NCBI GenBank assembly: GCA_033002965.1
Contig: JAURVB010003394.1
Location: 62,001 to 126,000, forward strand
Direction of reading: 5' to 3'
DNA: 64,000 bases
Origin: Piper betle
Taxonomy: Eukaryota; Streptophyta; Magnoliopsida; Piperales; Piperaceae
Shown here: one piece after another, positions 24,736-37,351 of the stretch
Layout: every line of letters starts with the position of its first letter
Position numbering within the stretch: the stretch's first letter is position 1
Made by a program: the position numbers and the translations under genes
The notes under the pieces: model-generated
Told to the model about the DNA's origin: nothing
What the model saw: the letters and a program-made list of their open reading frames with translations, nothing else
Database searches by the model: none

Positions 24736-25620
24736 ATTCCCCCCACCCCCCTCACGATGGACCCGCCTGCCCTCAACCACCACATTCCCCGACCGCACCA
24801 CCCACCCTGTTCCCAGTCGGTACCTCCTGTCGCCACCCTCCCCTCGCCCAACTACTGCCCCCAGCTGGCTATTTGTGCACCAGCTACTGCACCACCACCA
24901 CCCCCAGCCGGCTGCTTGCGCACCACAGCAGTTCTTAATAAGAGGCCAGCCATTCCGAATTCTAGGAGGACACCGTTGTGCAGTTTTTATACATGACTTG
25001 ATGAATGCAGAAAAAAAAGAATTATCAAAATATATACGAGTATGCAATTTTTTTTAATATAGAGTGGATCGCAAAATTAATTTAAAGCCTGCATATCGAG
25101 ATATGATGCATTATTTATTAATTATTGGTGGGTTATTAGGTTTAGGGCATATTATTCGAATTAGAACTTGATTGTTTTATTTTATGATATTTTACTTTCT
25201 TTTGAGATATATTTTATAATATTAACTCATGTCAAGACCAAGTCAACTTTTTATTACGAAACTACCCCGATTGTTTTCGTCCATGTTTCTTTCCCTGCCC
25301 ACTCATCACGCTCCCCTATTTCCACCCCCCCCTCTGTTTTGCCACGCCACCCCACCGCCGACGACCTCGCCGCAGGTCACCCACTGGCCAGCACTGTCAT
25401 GAGGGGGAGCGATGGACACACGGGTAGGAGGGGAAGCTCCGCGGGGTGAGGGGGCGGGCGAAGCGCGGCCGGGCGGCTTGGCGGGGGAGGGGACTCGTGG
25501 CCGGGGCGAGAGCCTGTCGATGGGGCTAGCGAGGGGCGGAGGAAATCGAGAGCCACTGAGATTAAAATCCAACGGCTCTCACGGCTATGCATTGCCAAAA
25601 CAGTAGCGCATAGCAGTGAA
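24736..25620. repeat. Relic of the solo-LTR family in GC-rich DNA
   Basis: From about 24,985 to 25,290 the sequence follows the order of the LTR at 49,972-52,908: GAATGCAG, ATACGAGTATGCA, GAGTGGATCGCAAAATTAAT, GGTGGGTTATTAG, GAGCATAT-like, TTATTACGA, then a C-rich section. Divergence is high and neither terminus is visible. The flanks (24,740-24,930 and 25,300-25,560) are GC-rich, as in the intact LTR copies. Long open frames here are composition artefacts. Confidence 0.45.
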
Positions 25621-25624
25621 ACTA

Positions 25625-25647
25625 TGTGTGTGTGTGTGTGTGTGTAG
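25625..25647. repeat. (GT)n microsatellite
   Basis: A pure TGTG run immediately after the GC-rich relic. Confidence 0.85.
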
Positions 25648-27020
25648 GTCCCTTGACATTGGCCAACACAGGTGCACTAGTCGAGAGGCTCAACAATGGT
25701 GGCGAGGCCGAATTGTTGCATTATATATTTGGACTATAAATGTATAAATGATTGTATTTATCGACATGGGCCCTAAACTTATCATGAATTTTGTATGATG
25801 TTGGATTGGGTTATTTTATGTTGTTTGCGCACGGGTGTTTCATATTTATTATTATTATTATATTGTGAAGCTAATAAACTTTGGGGCGAAGACTAGCCAT
25901 CGTTTGCACATAGTATAAGCTTAGAATCCTAAAACATGACAAGGAACAAATCAAGTCCACAAAACTTATTTAGTTACCGCTGCGTGTGTAAAAAAATGTA
26001 GATAGGAAAAGCATACTAGTATTTCTATGGGAAGAACCCACGTGAAAATCGGGAGTTAGGGTATAATGACCTAATATTCGATGATACTTTTGTGTATAAT
26101 TTTCCTTGCAGGGTATGTGAAACAGGTAACCACAACCCAATACTTAATATTCTTTACTCATTTGCAGTAAGTAAGTCAAGATACCTAATCTAATAACTTC
26201 AACTAAGTATAAGAATTTAAGCATGACACAACATCTAACATTTTACGTACATTGAGAGTGTTGAATTTATGTAGCTCATAGTAATTATCGTATTCTCTTA
26301 ATTACAAGGGAGGTTCTATCTCTATTGTTACTCATAATACTCATATAAGAGCTTTAAGTGTAAGATCCATTTATATGAACTATAAAACCCATTATGGTGA
26401 CCGTCTTAGGACTCCTAGTTGGTTAAGATCCATTTTCGTGAAGTCTATCGCGCTAACCCAACAAGTAGCTTTCTAACTTATAATATCATAGTTTAGTCAG
26501 TACCTTTGAGCCGAATTGGAGTTTTTAAAAATAACCCACTTCAAATAAAATTACTCAAATCCAGTCACGTGTAACAATAGCATAAAATAATGTACTATTT
26601 TATTGCTACATTATATAAAAATAAATTACTTATAGAGCCTTGTATACATGAGTTCTACTTCATATAGCGTATATGAGCTATACCTTTTATTTGGAGTAAT
26701 TTAATAGGTCGTACTATTCAAAATTCACATAGGTAAATAGGACAATAAATAATAAAAAAATTATAAAATTTCAACTTAATTATCAAAATAATTATAATAA
26801 AAATTAATTTCAAAATATCCATTAACTATTGTTTCTTTTCAAAATCTAGAAATATGTCATAATGATATCAAAAAAGATAAAATATTATAAACCTCTTACT
26901 TATACACTTTCTTTTTAATATATATAAATATTATTTTGTAAGCCCACTAAAAATATTTAAATTAAATATATAGCTTATGAGTTATATGAGGCATAACTCA
27001 TATAAAATTTTCCCTTATTT
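25648..27020. other. AT-rich intergenic DNA, nothing recognised
   Basis: No gene, RNA or element boundary is recognisable. Confidence 0.45.
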
Positions 27021-27021
27021 A

Positions 27022-27957
27022 TGTTTATACTATATTTACGTTTATTGATGAGGAAAAGTAACATAAAAAATTATTAGAAAAATCCAGACAATGTATCATT
27101 ATATATTCATTCACTAAGCCCCGTCAATTTTCATTATATATTCATTCACGAAGTCCCGTCAACTTCCCGCTCCCTCCAGTCGATTCATCTCCCTAAACTC
27201 GGTCTAATAAGAATGCACAGAGCATCCATTATATATATGTCTTTCGTCAAAGTTTCGAAGTTATCTTTCTTCTTTGTCTTCCTCTCTTCCCCACAATCAT
27301 TCTTCTTATTCCTCCTCTCCACTTTTCTACAATCATGGAGTGCCTACTGCGTCCACACTTACAACTTACAACTGCTACTGCAACCACTGGACTTCGAAAC
27401 CACCTCAAAGTCTGTCAAAATGGTAGTATCGGCTGCCGAAACAGCTGTGGAGGCTGCTAGTGGGACTAGGGCCCACAGGAGTGTCCCCGCCCCGAAGGGG
27501 CCTGGGGAAAAGGTTGGTGCCTAAGGTGCTGGTATGCCATTTTTTCAGCCTCTGGGGTGCTGGGGTGCTGATAATGCAGCTCTTGCAGCCTCCGGGTGCT
27601 GATAATGTCAATTTTACAGCCTTCAAGGTGAATTTTGCAGCCTCCACAACAGTTGTGGCAGCCGTGGTGAATGCGGACGCATTAGTCCCCTCTATGATTC
27701 CAGGAAGAAGAGAGGAGGAAGAAAATGAATGATTACATGGAAGAGGGAAGGATGAAGAATATGAAAGCTAACTTGGAAAATTTGATGAGTCATATATAAT
27801 GCAAAACCGTGCATTCTTATTACGCCCAACTTAAGCAGATGGATCGGTATGGGAGGCGAATGAAGCTGACTTGGTAAATAGATGCATAGTGATAAATTGT
27901 CTGATTTTTCAATAATTTTTTACATCACGTTTTCTCGTCAATAAATATAAATGTATT
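27022..27957. mobile_element. Long-terminal-inverted-repeat element, MULE-like MITE
   Basis: The two ends are imperfect inverted copies over roughly 150-200 bp or more. The left arm has AAAAAATTATTAGAAAAATC, CAGACAATGTATCATTATAT, CCCTCCAGTCGATTCATCT and AATAAGAATGCAC. The reverse complement of the right arm has AAAAAATTATTGAAAAATC, AGACAATTTATCACTATGCA, ACCGATCCATCTG and AATAAGAATGCAC in the same order. The left arm contains a tandem duplication of about 36 bp (CATTATATATTCATTCAC, twice at 27,097-27,168). The middle (27,430-27,700) has GC-rich sequence with repeated GGTGCTG and CAGCCTC motifs, possibly captured DNA. Exact ends and target duplication are unclear. Confidence 0.6.
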
Positions 27958-29564
27958 ATTATTAATTTAAATAGTTCATGTTTGTAGGATGTAATAAGAA
28001 AATGTTGGAAGTGGGTTGTTTATTTAGCTATTAATGTCTAGAATTGTTTCGCAATGGATTTTATATTAACCTTTCTTAAAAGAATGAATAGCTTTTATGA
28101 AAAATGTGATTTTATGTGTTTCGACTACACTATTTGTGCTACTGGCCGTGGAAACCAACTCATTATATATACATGGTTATTATTTTATTCTAATCTGTTT
28201 GAGGCTTTTGTATGTAACCATTTGAATATTTTAAGAATAAATAATGTGTTTTCGGTTCATGTTAGGTTTTGGTGTCAAATTTAAATACCAATTAATTTAA
28301 GAGCCTTATACACTAAGTTAGGGGCAATTTAGTAAGCCCAACTTCTCAAAATCTACTTAGATAAATAAATAAATAAATAAATAATAAAGATAATTAAAAT
28401 TTGTTAACTCTGCTCTAATGCTTCGAACTCTTCATCCTAATTATTTGAGTAAAGAAGGCCCAGCTCTATATGAGGCTCATATTACGGAGTCTGGTCTTGT
28501 TTCCGCTCATTAATCTATCTACAAAAGGTCAATTAGTAATAAAATTGATTTTAAATTAACTAGTGCATGACTTAAAAAATCTAAAATTATACCATATTAA
28601 TGTAAAAATTAAAATTTTATCAACTTACTACTTATGCATTTAATTTTCATAAGTACATATCTCATTTTTGGGACCTATTAAATAAAATTAAAATTGGATG
28701 TGTAAATCATAGAAGTTATACAGGTGTAGCTCACCTTAATTTTTAAAATGCCTAACTAGCTAGCTATCACAAATGTCATTTAGTTAAAATCGTCACATTC
28801 AATATATATTTAGGTAAAATCGTATTTATTAATGAGAATGAATTATAAATCTTTTATTTTGGTAAACACTTTCAAAAAGACAAGCTCGTTAGTTTAATCA
28901 GGTGTTAAACGACTACTGACTACTGACAGCGTCCTACACCTATGCCTATGATGAAACCTTAATCAATGGAAGCACAACTAACCCTACATGATGCATGAAT
29001 GTGTGCGTGTTATAGATACAAAAACAACCAGAACGACAAAGCAAGTAAATGAATAATACTATTATGAAATATCATATTTCTAGCACTGAACAATATCAAG
29101 CTATACACAAATACTAACTACAAAATTAAACAAGCTAATCGAGCTATGCAATCATGCCAATTACGTGCATATGCATATAAATAAATATGTGTATCTTCGA
29201 AACATCAACAGCGGTTAAAAAACAGGCAATAACGATGTGAAGTTGAAATGAGTTGATCGAGGCCAAACTTGGCCAGTCAGCCAATCATGAAATACCATCA
29301 CGAATCAGATTTGAGCTGAGATGGCGAATTGAGAGTGCCTCTAGCAACATGAAAAAGGCTAATGATATATCATAAGAACATTGTTGATAAATTTAAGAGA
29401 TTTGAGGTATTTTTTGTAGTAAGTAATCCAACTATCCGAAGGTGTGACAATTCATTGTTTAGGAAAATGATGAACGGTTAATTATCTAAAAAATAAATAG
29501 ATGTAAACCATAAATATTTTGGGGGGAGGAACCTAAAGGAGGATAAACTAAAAATGTTGTTCAA
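27958..29564. other. AT-rich intergenic DNA, nothing recognised
   Basis: No gene or element boundary is visible apart from a short AAAT run near 28,362-28,383. The last five bases (29,560-29,564, TTCAA) are a target duplication of the next element. Confidence 0.45.
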
Positions 29565-30466
29565 TGTGAAACCTGCGATTCGAGGTTTTATATTCAGAAC
29601 CAGTCGGTTTGATCGATTATTTTCAAGTTGAGTATGTTTCAGAATCACGTGTATTAACCGACGTCGATCGCAGCTATATGAGCAATGAGGTATATGATAA
29701 TAATATCATGTAATACAGTAGAAAAGAATGAGTTATTAGAATATATGAGAGTATGCCAGTTTATTTATTATTTTTATTTTATACATTGTGGATCATAGAA
29801 TTAGTTTTAGGTTGTTTATCGTCATAGGACGCGTTATGGGCAGTTTGGTAGGTTACTACTTATAGAGCATGTCATTATGATGTTGTAGTGTTTGTTTTAT
29901 TTTATGGGATTTTTCCTATTTTTTGGGATTTTCTACAACTTAGTTATTATTCTTGACTCGAGCTAGAGGTGAATCAAATGATATTTACGAGTTTGACATC
30001 GAGCCCTTATCTTTTTCACCCAACGTCTTCTTCCCCAAACCTTGATTGTCGCCCCCTTTTGCTTGCTGTCGCCACTACCGCCGATGTCGTTCTGTCTCGG
30101 ATCGTTGTTGCCAAGCCCCGCCGCGGCGTTGTCGTGCCGCCCCGAGCTCTCCCGACCGTTGTTTGACCTCCACGACGTCGGATCGCTGCGCCTAGCACCA
30201 CGCCCGCCCTCGTTGTGCTTGCATCACCGATTTCGCTACCGGCGACCGTCACTGCTGCGATCCAGTGGTTGCCTCGACGCCTTTGACCAACCCACGACCC
30301 TCCTCGACTAGAGCAGAGCCCAACGCCACCCACATTGGCCAGATTTCTTCATTTTAAGATGCCGAGATTAGATCCGCTACAAGTTGGGTTCGGGTTAGCC
30401 GACCTAACCGAGGAATGTAACATGTCAGTTTAGGTCACGAGTATGAACCAGATTTGGAATATTACA
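29565..30466. mobile_element. Internally deleted solo LTR (902 bp) with TSD
   Basis: Starts TGTGAAACCTGCGATTCGAG and ends GATTTGGAATATTACA, matching both ends of the 2.9-kb LTR at 49,972-52,908, in the same orientation. A perfect 5-bp duplication TTCAA lies at 29,560-29,564 and 30,467-30,471. The first about 780 bp follow the long copy up to its GC-rich part; the sequence then jumps at about 30,340 to the last 120 bp (TTTTAAGATGCCGAGATTAG onward). About 2 kb of the middle is missing. The TG/CA ends and 5-bp duplication identify an LTR-retrotransposon terminus; a Ty3/Gypsy origin is inferred. Confidence 0.8.
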
Positions 30467-30754
30467 TTCAAAGTCTTGGATAATAAACAGGTGAAGGATT
30501 AAGTTGTTTAGAGGGATGGAAAATATACAAATAATAAATGTGAATGGGTTGAATTAGGGGTGGGCATCGGTCGGACGGACGTCAGACAAGTTATTGTCCG
30601 CGTTTGTCCGAAATTTTATCGGACAAAACTTGTCCGACCAAGTTAATGTCCGACTTGTCCGTCGGGCCCGAACAATGTCCGTGGACGGTCCAAAATCAAA
30701 ACCAAACTTCTAAACCCTAACAAAGAAACTAAACCCTAACAAAAAAACCACTGT

Positions 30755-31235
30755 TCATAGGCCGCCGCCGCCTGCCGCCCTCACCACCTCCTGCCTCCGC
30801 CGACCGCCACCGCCTCCGTCGTTGCCTCTTGCAGCCGCCCTCACCCGCCCTCTGCCGCCCTCACCCACCCTCCCTTGCCTCCGCCGAACCGCCACCGTCG
30901 CGACATGCTGCCTCCGCTCCGCCACCTTTGCACGCTGCGTCCGCCGCCGCCTGCCTCCGCTCCCAGCTTGGACCGCCGGCCTCCGCTCCCAGCTTGCACC
31001 GCCTGCCTCCGCCGGACCGCCACCATCTGCTCGTGTCTCCGCCACCCTCTGCGCGCCGTGTGAAGATCCACCGTCGCATCCGCCGCTCCCGCCTCCGCCT
31101 CCGCCTCCGCCGCCCTGCCTCCGCCGGACCGCCACCCTAAACTTTCGTCACTGCCTGCCTCAGTGCCTCGTCTACCCTGCCTCTGGACTGCCGCGACGCC
31201 GCCGGACTCCGTCGAACCGCTGCCTGTTGCCGCCG
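30755..31235. repeat. CCGCC-rich minisatellite in the hAT leader
   Basis: Imperfect units such as CCTCCGCCGGACCGCCACC recur at about 30,795, 30,880, 31,007 and 31,115, and a CTCCCAGCTTG unit is duplicated at about 30,960-31,005. It lies between the left end of the hAT element and its transposase start, in otherwise AT-rich DNA. The long proline/alanine and glycine/arginine open frames on both strands are composition artefacts. Confidence 0.7.
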
Positions 31236-31536
31236 CGTATATATCACTTAATTTATCCTAAATTTAATTTATTTTATATCTAGGATTAATTCTTATTATT
31301 TTATAAAGTTAGATTATTTATACTTGGATGATAATGTAAAAAAATTTTATACTAATGAAATTATGCAGTGATTGAGCTATAAAAATTTGTGCTTTGGTGA
31401 AGGAAATTTGCATCTTGGAAAGAATAGGTACTGTCAAAGTGTCAATTAATAATATTTGTTGATACCACTTTTATAAATAGAATTGATTTATACTAGTTAT
31501 AACATTTTATATTTATAATTTGATTTTTTTTCACAG

Positions 31537-34500
31537 ATGGATCATGCAAGTTCATTACTAAATGTAAATGAACAAAGTGGAGATGGAAAAGATAACAAAA
31601 ATTCGATTGCTAAAGAAGGAGAATCTCCAGATGGTGCATTATCAAAAAAAGGAAAATGGCATCCGGTGTATGGGCCTATTTTGATAAGAAATATGAGAAG
31701 AATGGAACATTTGCTATTTGTCATTATTGTGAAAAGAAGTTTGAAGGAGCCGGAAGTTATGGAACTACTCATTTATGGAGGCATGTTGAAGGGAAATGCC
31801 CTAATTTTAAAATGAAGAGGACAAAAAATATAAGTGGTGATATTGGGCAACAAATTTTCAAGATGGGAGTGAAAAAGGATGGAGACAATAAAATAGAAGT
31901 TTGGAAATTTGATCAAGGAAGGAGTAGATTAGAATTGGCCGAGGCAATTATCTTGCATGAGTATTCGTTTTCAATTGTGGAACATGAAGGATTTAGAAGG
32001 TGGGTTAGTAACTTGCAACCGCAATTTGTGATGGTTTCTAGGAGGACAATTACAAGAGATTGTCTTGGAATTTATGAAAAGGAGAAAAAAATGTGTTTGA
32101 CATTTTGGAAAAAGTTAAGAGTCAAATTAGTTTTACCAGTGATATTTGGACATCTTCACAGAATATTGCTTATATTGTTTTGACAGCTCATTTTATTGAT
32201 GAAAATTGGAAATTGCAAAAAAAATATTAAATTTTGCCAAAGTTGAAAGTCGGCATACTGGAGAATGCATAGCCAAGTGTCTTATTAGTAAAATTTGTGA
32301 GTGGCAACTTGATAAAAAGGTTTTTACAGTTGCATTTGATAATGCAAGTGCAAATGATGGAGCAGCCAAAGAAATGAAGTCTTTTTTCTCAAGTAGAAGT
32401 CCAAATTTTGCAGGTGATTGTTTTCACGTGAGATGTTGTGCTCATGTTTTGAACTTAATTGTTCAAGATGGGTTGAATGAGACTGCTAAGTCTATAGAGA
32501 AGGTTCGTGAATGTGTGAAATATATTAAAGGTTCAACTATAAAGAGTGATTGTTTCTACAAATATGCAACCCAATTGAATGCACCTAAACATTCTTTAGT
32601 GCTTGATGTGAAAACTAGGTGGAATTCTACTTACAAAATGATCGGTGTGGCTTTAGATTTCAAAGATGTTTTTGAACGTTATAGTTGCTTTGATGTCAAT
32701 TTTATGTCTTTTTGAGGATAAATGGGAAGATTTAAGAGTGATACATGAATGTTTGTGTAACACCCCAAATACGGTTCACACTCGTGAACCAAACCGGTAT
32801 GTTACAGGCCCCGGTTAGGTCGGCTAACGCGAACCTAACTCGTGCGGATCCAATCTCGGCGTCTTAAGATGAAGATACGATCTGTCATGAATGAATGCAT
32901 GCACAAAATCCTAACATGGTACTACATGAATGACATGCAAATTAAATTTCACACCATCACAATTACGAGCAAAATCGATGAAAATTCTGAAGTAAAACTA
33001 ACAGGGTCTCCCCTAAAAGTGCAATTATGGGCCCACCCTGTCAAAATAATATATATACAAATATATCGGCATGCATTAACAATCACACAAAATCTCATTT
33101 ATAACGTATTCATTCTGAAGCTCGGGTCTCAACCCACTACGCTTCCGCTGCTCAACTCTGATCATATTTTGCATTCTATTATCGTGTCTTAGCATTTCAT
33201 TCACATCATATCATCATGCTCAAACATTTACTCATGTCATTCACAATATAATAACATAATAATACAATATTAAACATTCAGAAATCTAACATGTGTGTGT
33301 GTACAAGACCTCATTGCTCCTCCGTCCAAGCTGGCTCCTCCAACTCGTGATTATTACCTACATATAGTATAAAAACACGTCAGTAACAAGTGTTACTGGT
33401 CCGGAAAATAAAATAACTATAACAAGCTGGCTATGAGAGCAAACTCTCATATGAAAGAAAACCATATACTTCCTCAAGAACACTCTGAAGGGCACTACTG
33501 AGGAGCCACTGGGCTGCAGACCCGGTAGCATCCCGAACTAACTGATCTGCTGCTGGTACTGTGCCGCTCTCGGCACTTCTTTTCAGTACTTCTCATGAAA
33601 CTTTATCCTAAGCCCTCTCCTTACCTCCATATTTCTCCTGGCCTTGAGCACGAAGGCCGAGTACTCTCAGGCAGTCGCCTTTAGTACCCTTTGAACCACA
33701 AGTCCGGACATGCGCTGTACTAAACAGTACCCGTAAACCTCCACGTTCTCCGGGTGTGAGGAACTCAAACGCGGAGTTGTCAGGATCCCTCGGGAATGGA
33801 ACAGTCCGCTGGCACTAATCCAGAGCCCGCTTTGACTGTCACGGCATCCTCTGCATGGTACGTGCAGTCGATTTCTCCATCTCTCGTCTCACTGAAAACG
33901 CGAAAACTACATATATATATAGGGCTGGGTAGGGATTTATATAATAGGCCCGAAGGCAACTTGTGGTGGATCTTGTTTTCGAAATCATCCTCGAGGGATC
34001 TCATCCTCGAGGGGTTATTAATCCGGAAAATGTTCGGTTAAATGGCCCGAGTTAAGTGGGATCCGATAAAACGCCACTTAACCCGTCCTGCAGGCAATAA
34101 ATTAAACATACAATAGAAAAGAGTAAATCAGAGACGAGTCCTAAACGGACCTGGTAGAAGCTCCAAGCGTGTCATCGCGCCTAGGCGGCGAGCTCCTACT
34201 TCGTACCTACACATCAAAACTAAATACTAACGCCCGCTAACTAAATGATGCATCAAACTCAATAACATCACAATCACAATGCAAGCATCCATCAACATAA
34301 CAATCAGAAAATCATAAAAATTAATTAATCCTAGCTCATCCTATTCATACTAATTTTATTACGTGTCTGTAACTTATGTCGTGGTCACTTATCATGCTCT
34401 GACCTGATCTACTTCATTAGACCACTTACTCTTCATTCACACTTAATCTCATCATGCAACTCATCGTTTTATCCATCATTAAACATTAATCACATCAATA

Positions 34501-36505
34501 AACCAACCCTAGCATGCTATGCTAACAATCATCAAGTTTAAATTATAAATTCGGAGGTAATTTTACCTCACGTCATCGGCAATCGGCGACGGCTAGGGTT
34601 CCGTCGCGCGTCTCGGAGCTCGAATTCGGCGCTCATCGGCGTCCAACATTCGATCGGGATCGACTGGATGAACTCCTCGGAAGATCCGGCAAATTCCAGC
34701 GAACCCAATTTTTCGGCGGTTTTCCGGCGGCTTCAGTGGTTTTCCGGCAACCTTCCAGCGGTTTTCCGGCGACAATTACCGGCGGCGTCTACTAGCTGGA
34801 TAGGGGTCATATAGGGTACCATTGGAACCGGCTCGGCGAGCCCGACACATCCACGACGTCGACATGGTCGGCCGAGGCGGTGGCTCGCCGGAAAATGGCT
34901 AAAACAGAGGCTGCGGTGATGGTTGCTAGATCCGGCCGGCCACGGCGGCGACGGCCTCCGCTCCGGTCAGGAAGCGTCACTGGGTGGTCGAGGGTGCTGA
35001 GGCGACCACCTGATCGTGGTGGCGATGCTCGCCGGCGGCGGAATCGGCGACGCGACCGAAATGTAGCCGCGGCGCTAGGCGAGCCGATTCCGACGTCGCG
35101 GCGGCCTGGCAGCGGCCGGGGCTGGTCAGGGCGGCACGGCGACGCCGTGGCGGAGCTGGGCGGCGACGATCGGCGGCCGGGCGGCGCCGACAGCGGCGGC
35201 GGCGACGCTGCACAGGGGCGGCGTCGGGGTTTGGTTTGGGGAAGAAAAGAAGGCGCTGTGTGGTGGCAAGGTCGTAAATATTACTTGACTCGTCTCCGGC
35301 TCGAGTCAAGTATAATAACTAAGTCGTATTAAATCCTAAAAAATTCATAAAAATCGGGAAAAAATCCCGTAAAATCAAACAACACCACAATATTATAATG
35401 ATATGCTCTATGACTAACAACCCACCCAGACTGCCCGAACGCGTCCTAACGCGGTAAACGGCCTAATACTAATTCTACGATCCACTATATATAAAAATAA
35501 TAAAAAAATGACTGGCATACTCTCATATATCTGATAACTCATTCTGTTCTGCTGTGTTCATGACGTTATCATCATATACTTGGGTACGCATGACCCTCAT
35601 AGCTCATACACGCGACTGGCATCGGCTCGGTACACGTGTCCTGAAACTGACTCAACTCGAAAAATAACGGTCGACCCGACCGGTTCTGAATATAAAACCC
35701 TAACTCGAATCGTGGGTTTTACAGTTTGGCTCCATTTTATGAGTTAACCGAAATTTTTTCCGGCACTAAGTATCCTACATCAAATATTTTTTTCAACATG
35801 ATTTGTGAGCTCAAGCTTCAATTGATGGAATGGTATAGTAGTGAATCATATTTGATGTCATCAATGGGAAATGCAATGTTGAAAAAGTTTGATAAATATT
35901 AGAAAGAAGCAAATATGTTGTTGGCAGTTGCTTTGATTTTAGACCCTCGATCAAAAATGACTTTTGTTGTGTACTATTTTCACACGATTTACAAGGAAGA
36001 GAGGGAGACAATATGGTCACAAAAGTGAAACAATATTTGACAAACATGTATAATATTAATTCCAAGTGTTATGAAATCTAAAGTTAGATGTATGTCAAAT
36101 AAGCCCATTATTGAAATTGAAAGTTCATCAAATGTTTGTCCTATTGGAGGCTTAAGTAGGAGATTGCAAGAAGTAAGTAAGTTGATTATGGAATGTTCAT
36201 CAAAGGAGCCAACACGAACTGATTTAGAGAATTATTTTGATGAACCAACTATTCTTTTTGTGGATGAAGTAGATGAGCAATTCGATATATTGTCATGGTG
36301 GAGATTGAACATAGTAAAATATCCTATTTTGGGAAAAATTGCTCAAGATGTTTTAGCCATTCCTATGTCAACCGTCACCTCCGAATCCGCATTTAATATT
36401 GGAGAATAAACAATTAGATCAACTAGGAATAGTTTGAGCCCAAAAACACTTGAAGCTTTGATATGTGCCCAAAATTGGTTGAGGAGTGAATATGAAGGTA
36501 ATCCA
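31537..36505 (+). pseudogene. hAT transposase gene, interrupted by a solo LTR
   Basis: The start is MDHASSLLNVNEQSG at 31,537. A BED-type zinc finger follows (ICHYCEKKFEG, then THLWRHVEGKC), then the hAT catalytic core (TVAFDNASANDGAAK, FHVRCCAHVLNLIVQDGL, DVKTRWNSTYKM). The LTR insertion falls after VIHECL at about 32,755, and coding sequence resumes at 35,729 (APFYELTEIFSGTKYPT). The C-terminal dimerisation domain is at about 36,220-36,490 (YPILGKIAQDVLAIPMSTV, SESAF, SLSPKTLEALICAQNWLR). Frame breaks lie near 31,645, 32,085 and 32,700, each next to an A or T run. In-frame stops occur at about 35,900 (KFDKY-stop-KEAN, TAG for expected TGG) and 36,407. The protein would cut and paste the element at its inverted repeats; this copy cannot encode it whole. 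Confidence 0.82.
32756..35723. mobile_element. Solo LTR (2,968 bp) nested in the hAT transposase
   Basis: Begins TGTAACACCCCAAATACGG and ends AATCGTGGGTTTTACA. A perfect 5-bp duplication GTTTG (32,751-32,755 and 35,724-35,728) brackets it, and joining the flanks restores the transposase reading. It is the reverse complement of the copy at 49,972-52,908 and very similar throughout, including the stretch around 33,780-33,900. No gag-pol, primer site or second LTR is present, so it is read as a product of LTR-LTR recombination. The length and the TGTAACACCC terminus suggest a Tekay/Del-type chromovirus, which is an inference. Confidence 0.87.
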
Positions 36506-37351
36506 TATTTTATATCTATTCATTTTCTATTTTTGATGTATTTTTTTATATGTATATTTTTCTTACTATATTTCTTACTTATGGGAAACAACAAAGTTCA
36601 TCGTCAAATTTATTTGGAACAATGAATATAGAAGAAATGGGAAGATATTGATGATTATGTTGATGAAGATAATATTCCAACATTTTCATGTCTATAATAT
36701 CCATATTTTGTTGAGATTAATTTATAAAATCTGGCCTGTTCTTTTTTATACCAAACTTTAGCTTGTTTAAAGTCGTAGTTTTCGAATCTTCTTTTTCTTC
36801 GAAATGTTTCGTTACTTGAGACGTTGGTGCTTATTAAAGAATGAAACTAGCGCATCTGATTAACTGTTCACTCACATTTGCATGAGAACAGATGCTTTCT
36901 TGCAAAACAAACATCATATACTATTGGCGATATAATTGAAATTTTGAATGTTTCATCATTAGTTTTACTTGTCATCTTTTATGTTATTTCACACCAGGAG
37001 ATTGTTGGGTCTTAACTCTCAAAGTATTTATGGCTTATAATAAGAATGACTTTTATCCTATGTATGTCATTTTTTGTTATTTAAGATATTAAATATCAAT
37101 TTTATGTATGAACTTAATTAATTTACTGTATATTACATTTTAAAATTTTTATAAACTATAATATTAGCCTTACAAATGTTGAAAATATTATATTATTGAT
37201 GTAAAATATCGGTCACTCGGTCGGTCATTCTGGTCGGACAAAGAATTGTCCATGTTTGGTTTGTTTTAATTCGGTCAAATTCTGTCGAACATATTTCGAA
37301 CTTCGGACGGACTGACCAATTCGAACGTCCGCGCCCACCCCTAGGTTGAAT

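Larger units (their letters stand above)
30555..37343 (+). mobile_element. hAT transposon with 8-bp TSD, split by a solo LTR
   Basis: Ends are TAGGGGTGGGCATCGG and GCGCCCACCCCTA, with repeated subterminal GTCCG/CGGAC motifs (30,570-30,690 and 37,200-37,335). A perfect 8-bp duplication GGTTGAAT flanks it (30,547-30,554 and 37,344-37,351), diagnostic of hAT. Without the nested LTR (32,756-35,723 plus one TTTG-type duplication) the element is about 3.8 kb. It carries a GC-rich 5' leader (30,755-31,235) and an Ac-like transposase gene in plus orientation. This copy looks inactivated. Confidence 0.9.

Noticed and set aside
30822..31283. Pro/Ala-rich open frame of 153 codons
   Set aside because: It runs across the CCGCC minisatellite of the hAT leader; frames on both strands are equally long.
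33780..34041. Short open frames recurring at two places in the window
   Set aside because: The conservation comes from being inside two copies of the same solo LTR, not from protein selection.
34880..35332. Arg/Gly-rich open frame of 150 codons, with the similar 50,378-50,854 frame
   Set aside because: Both lie in the GC-rich block of the LTR family, occur on both strands and resemble no protein; stops are rare because of base composition.
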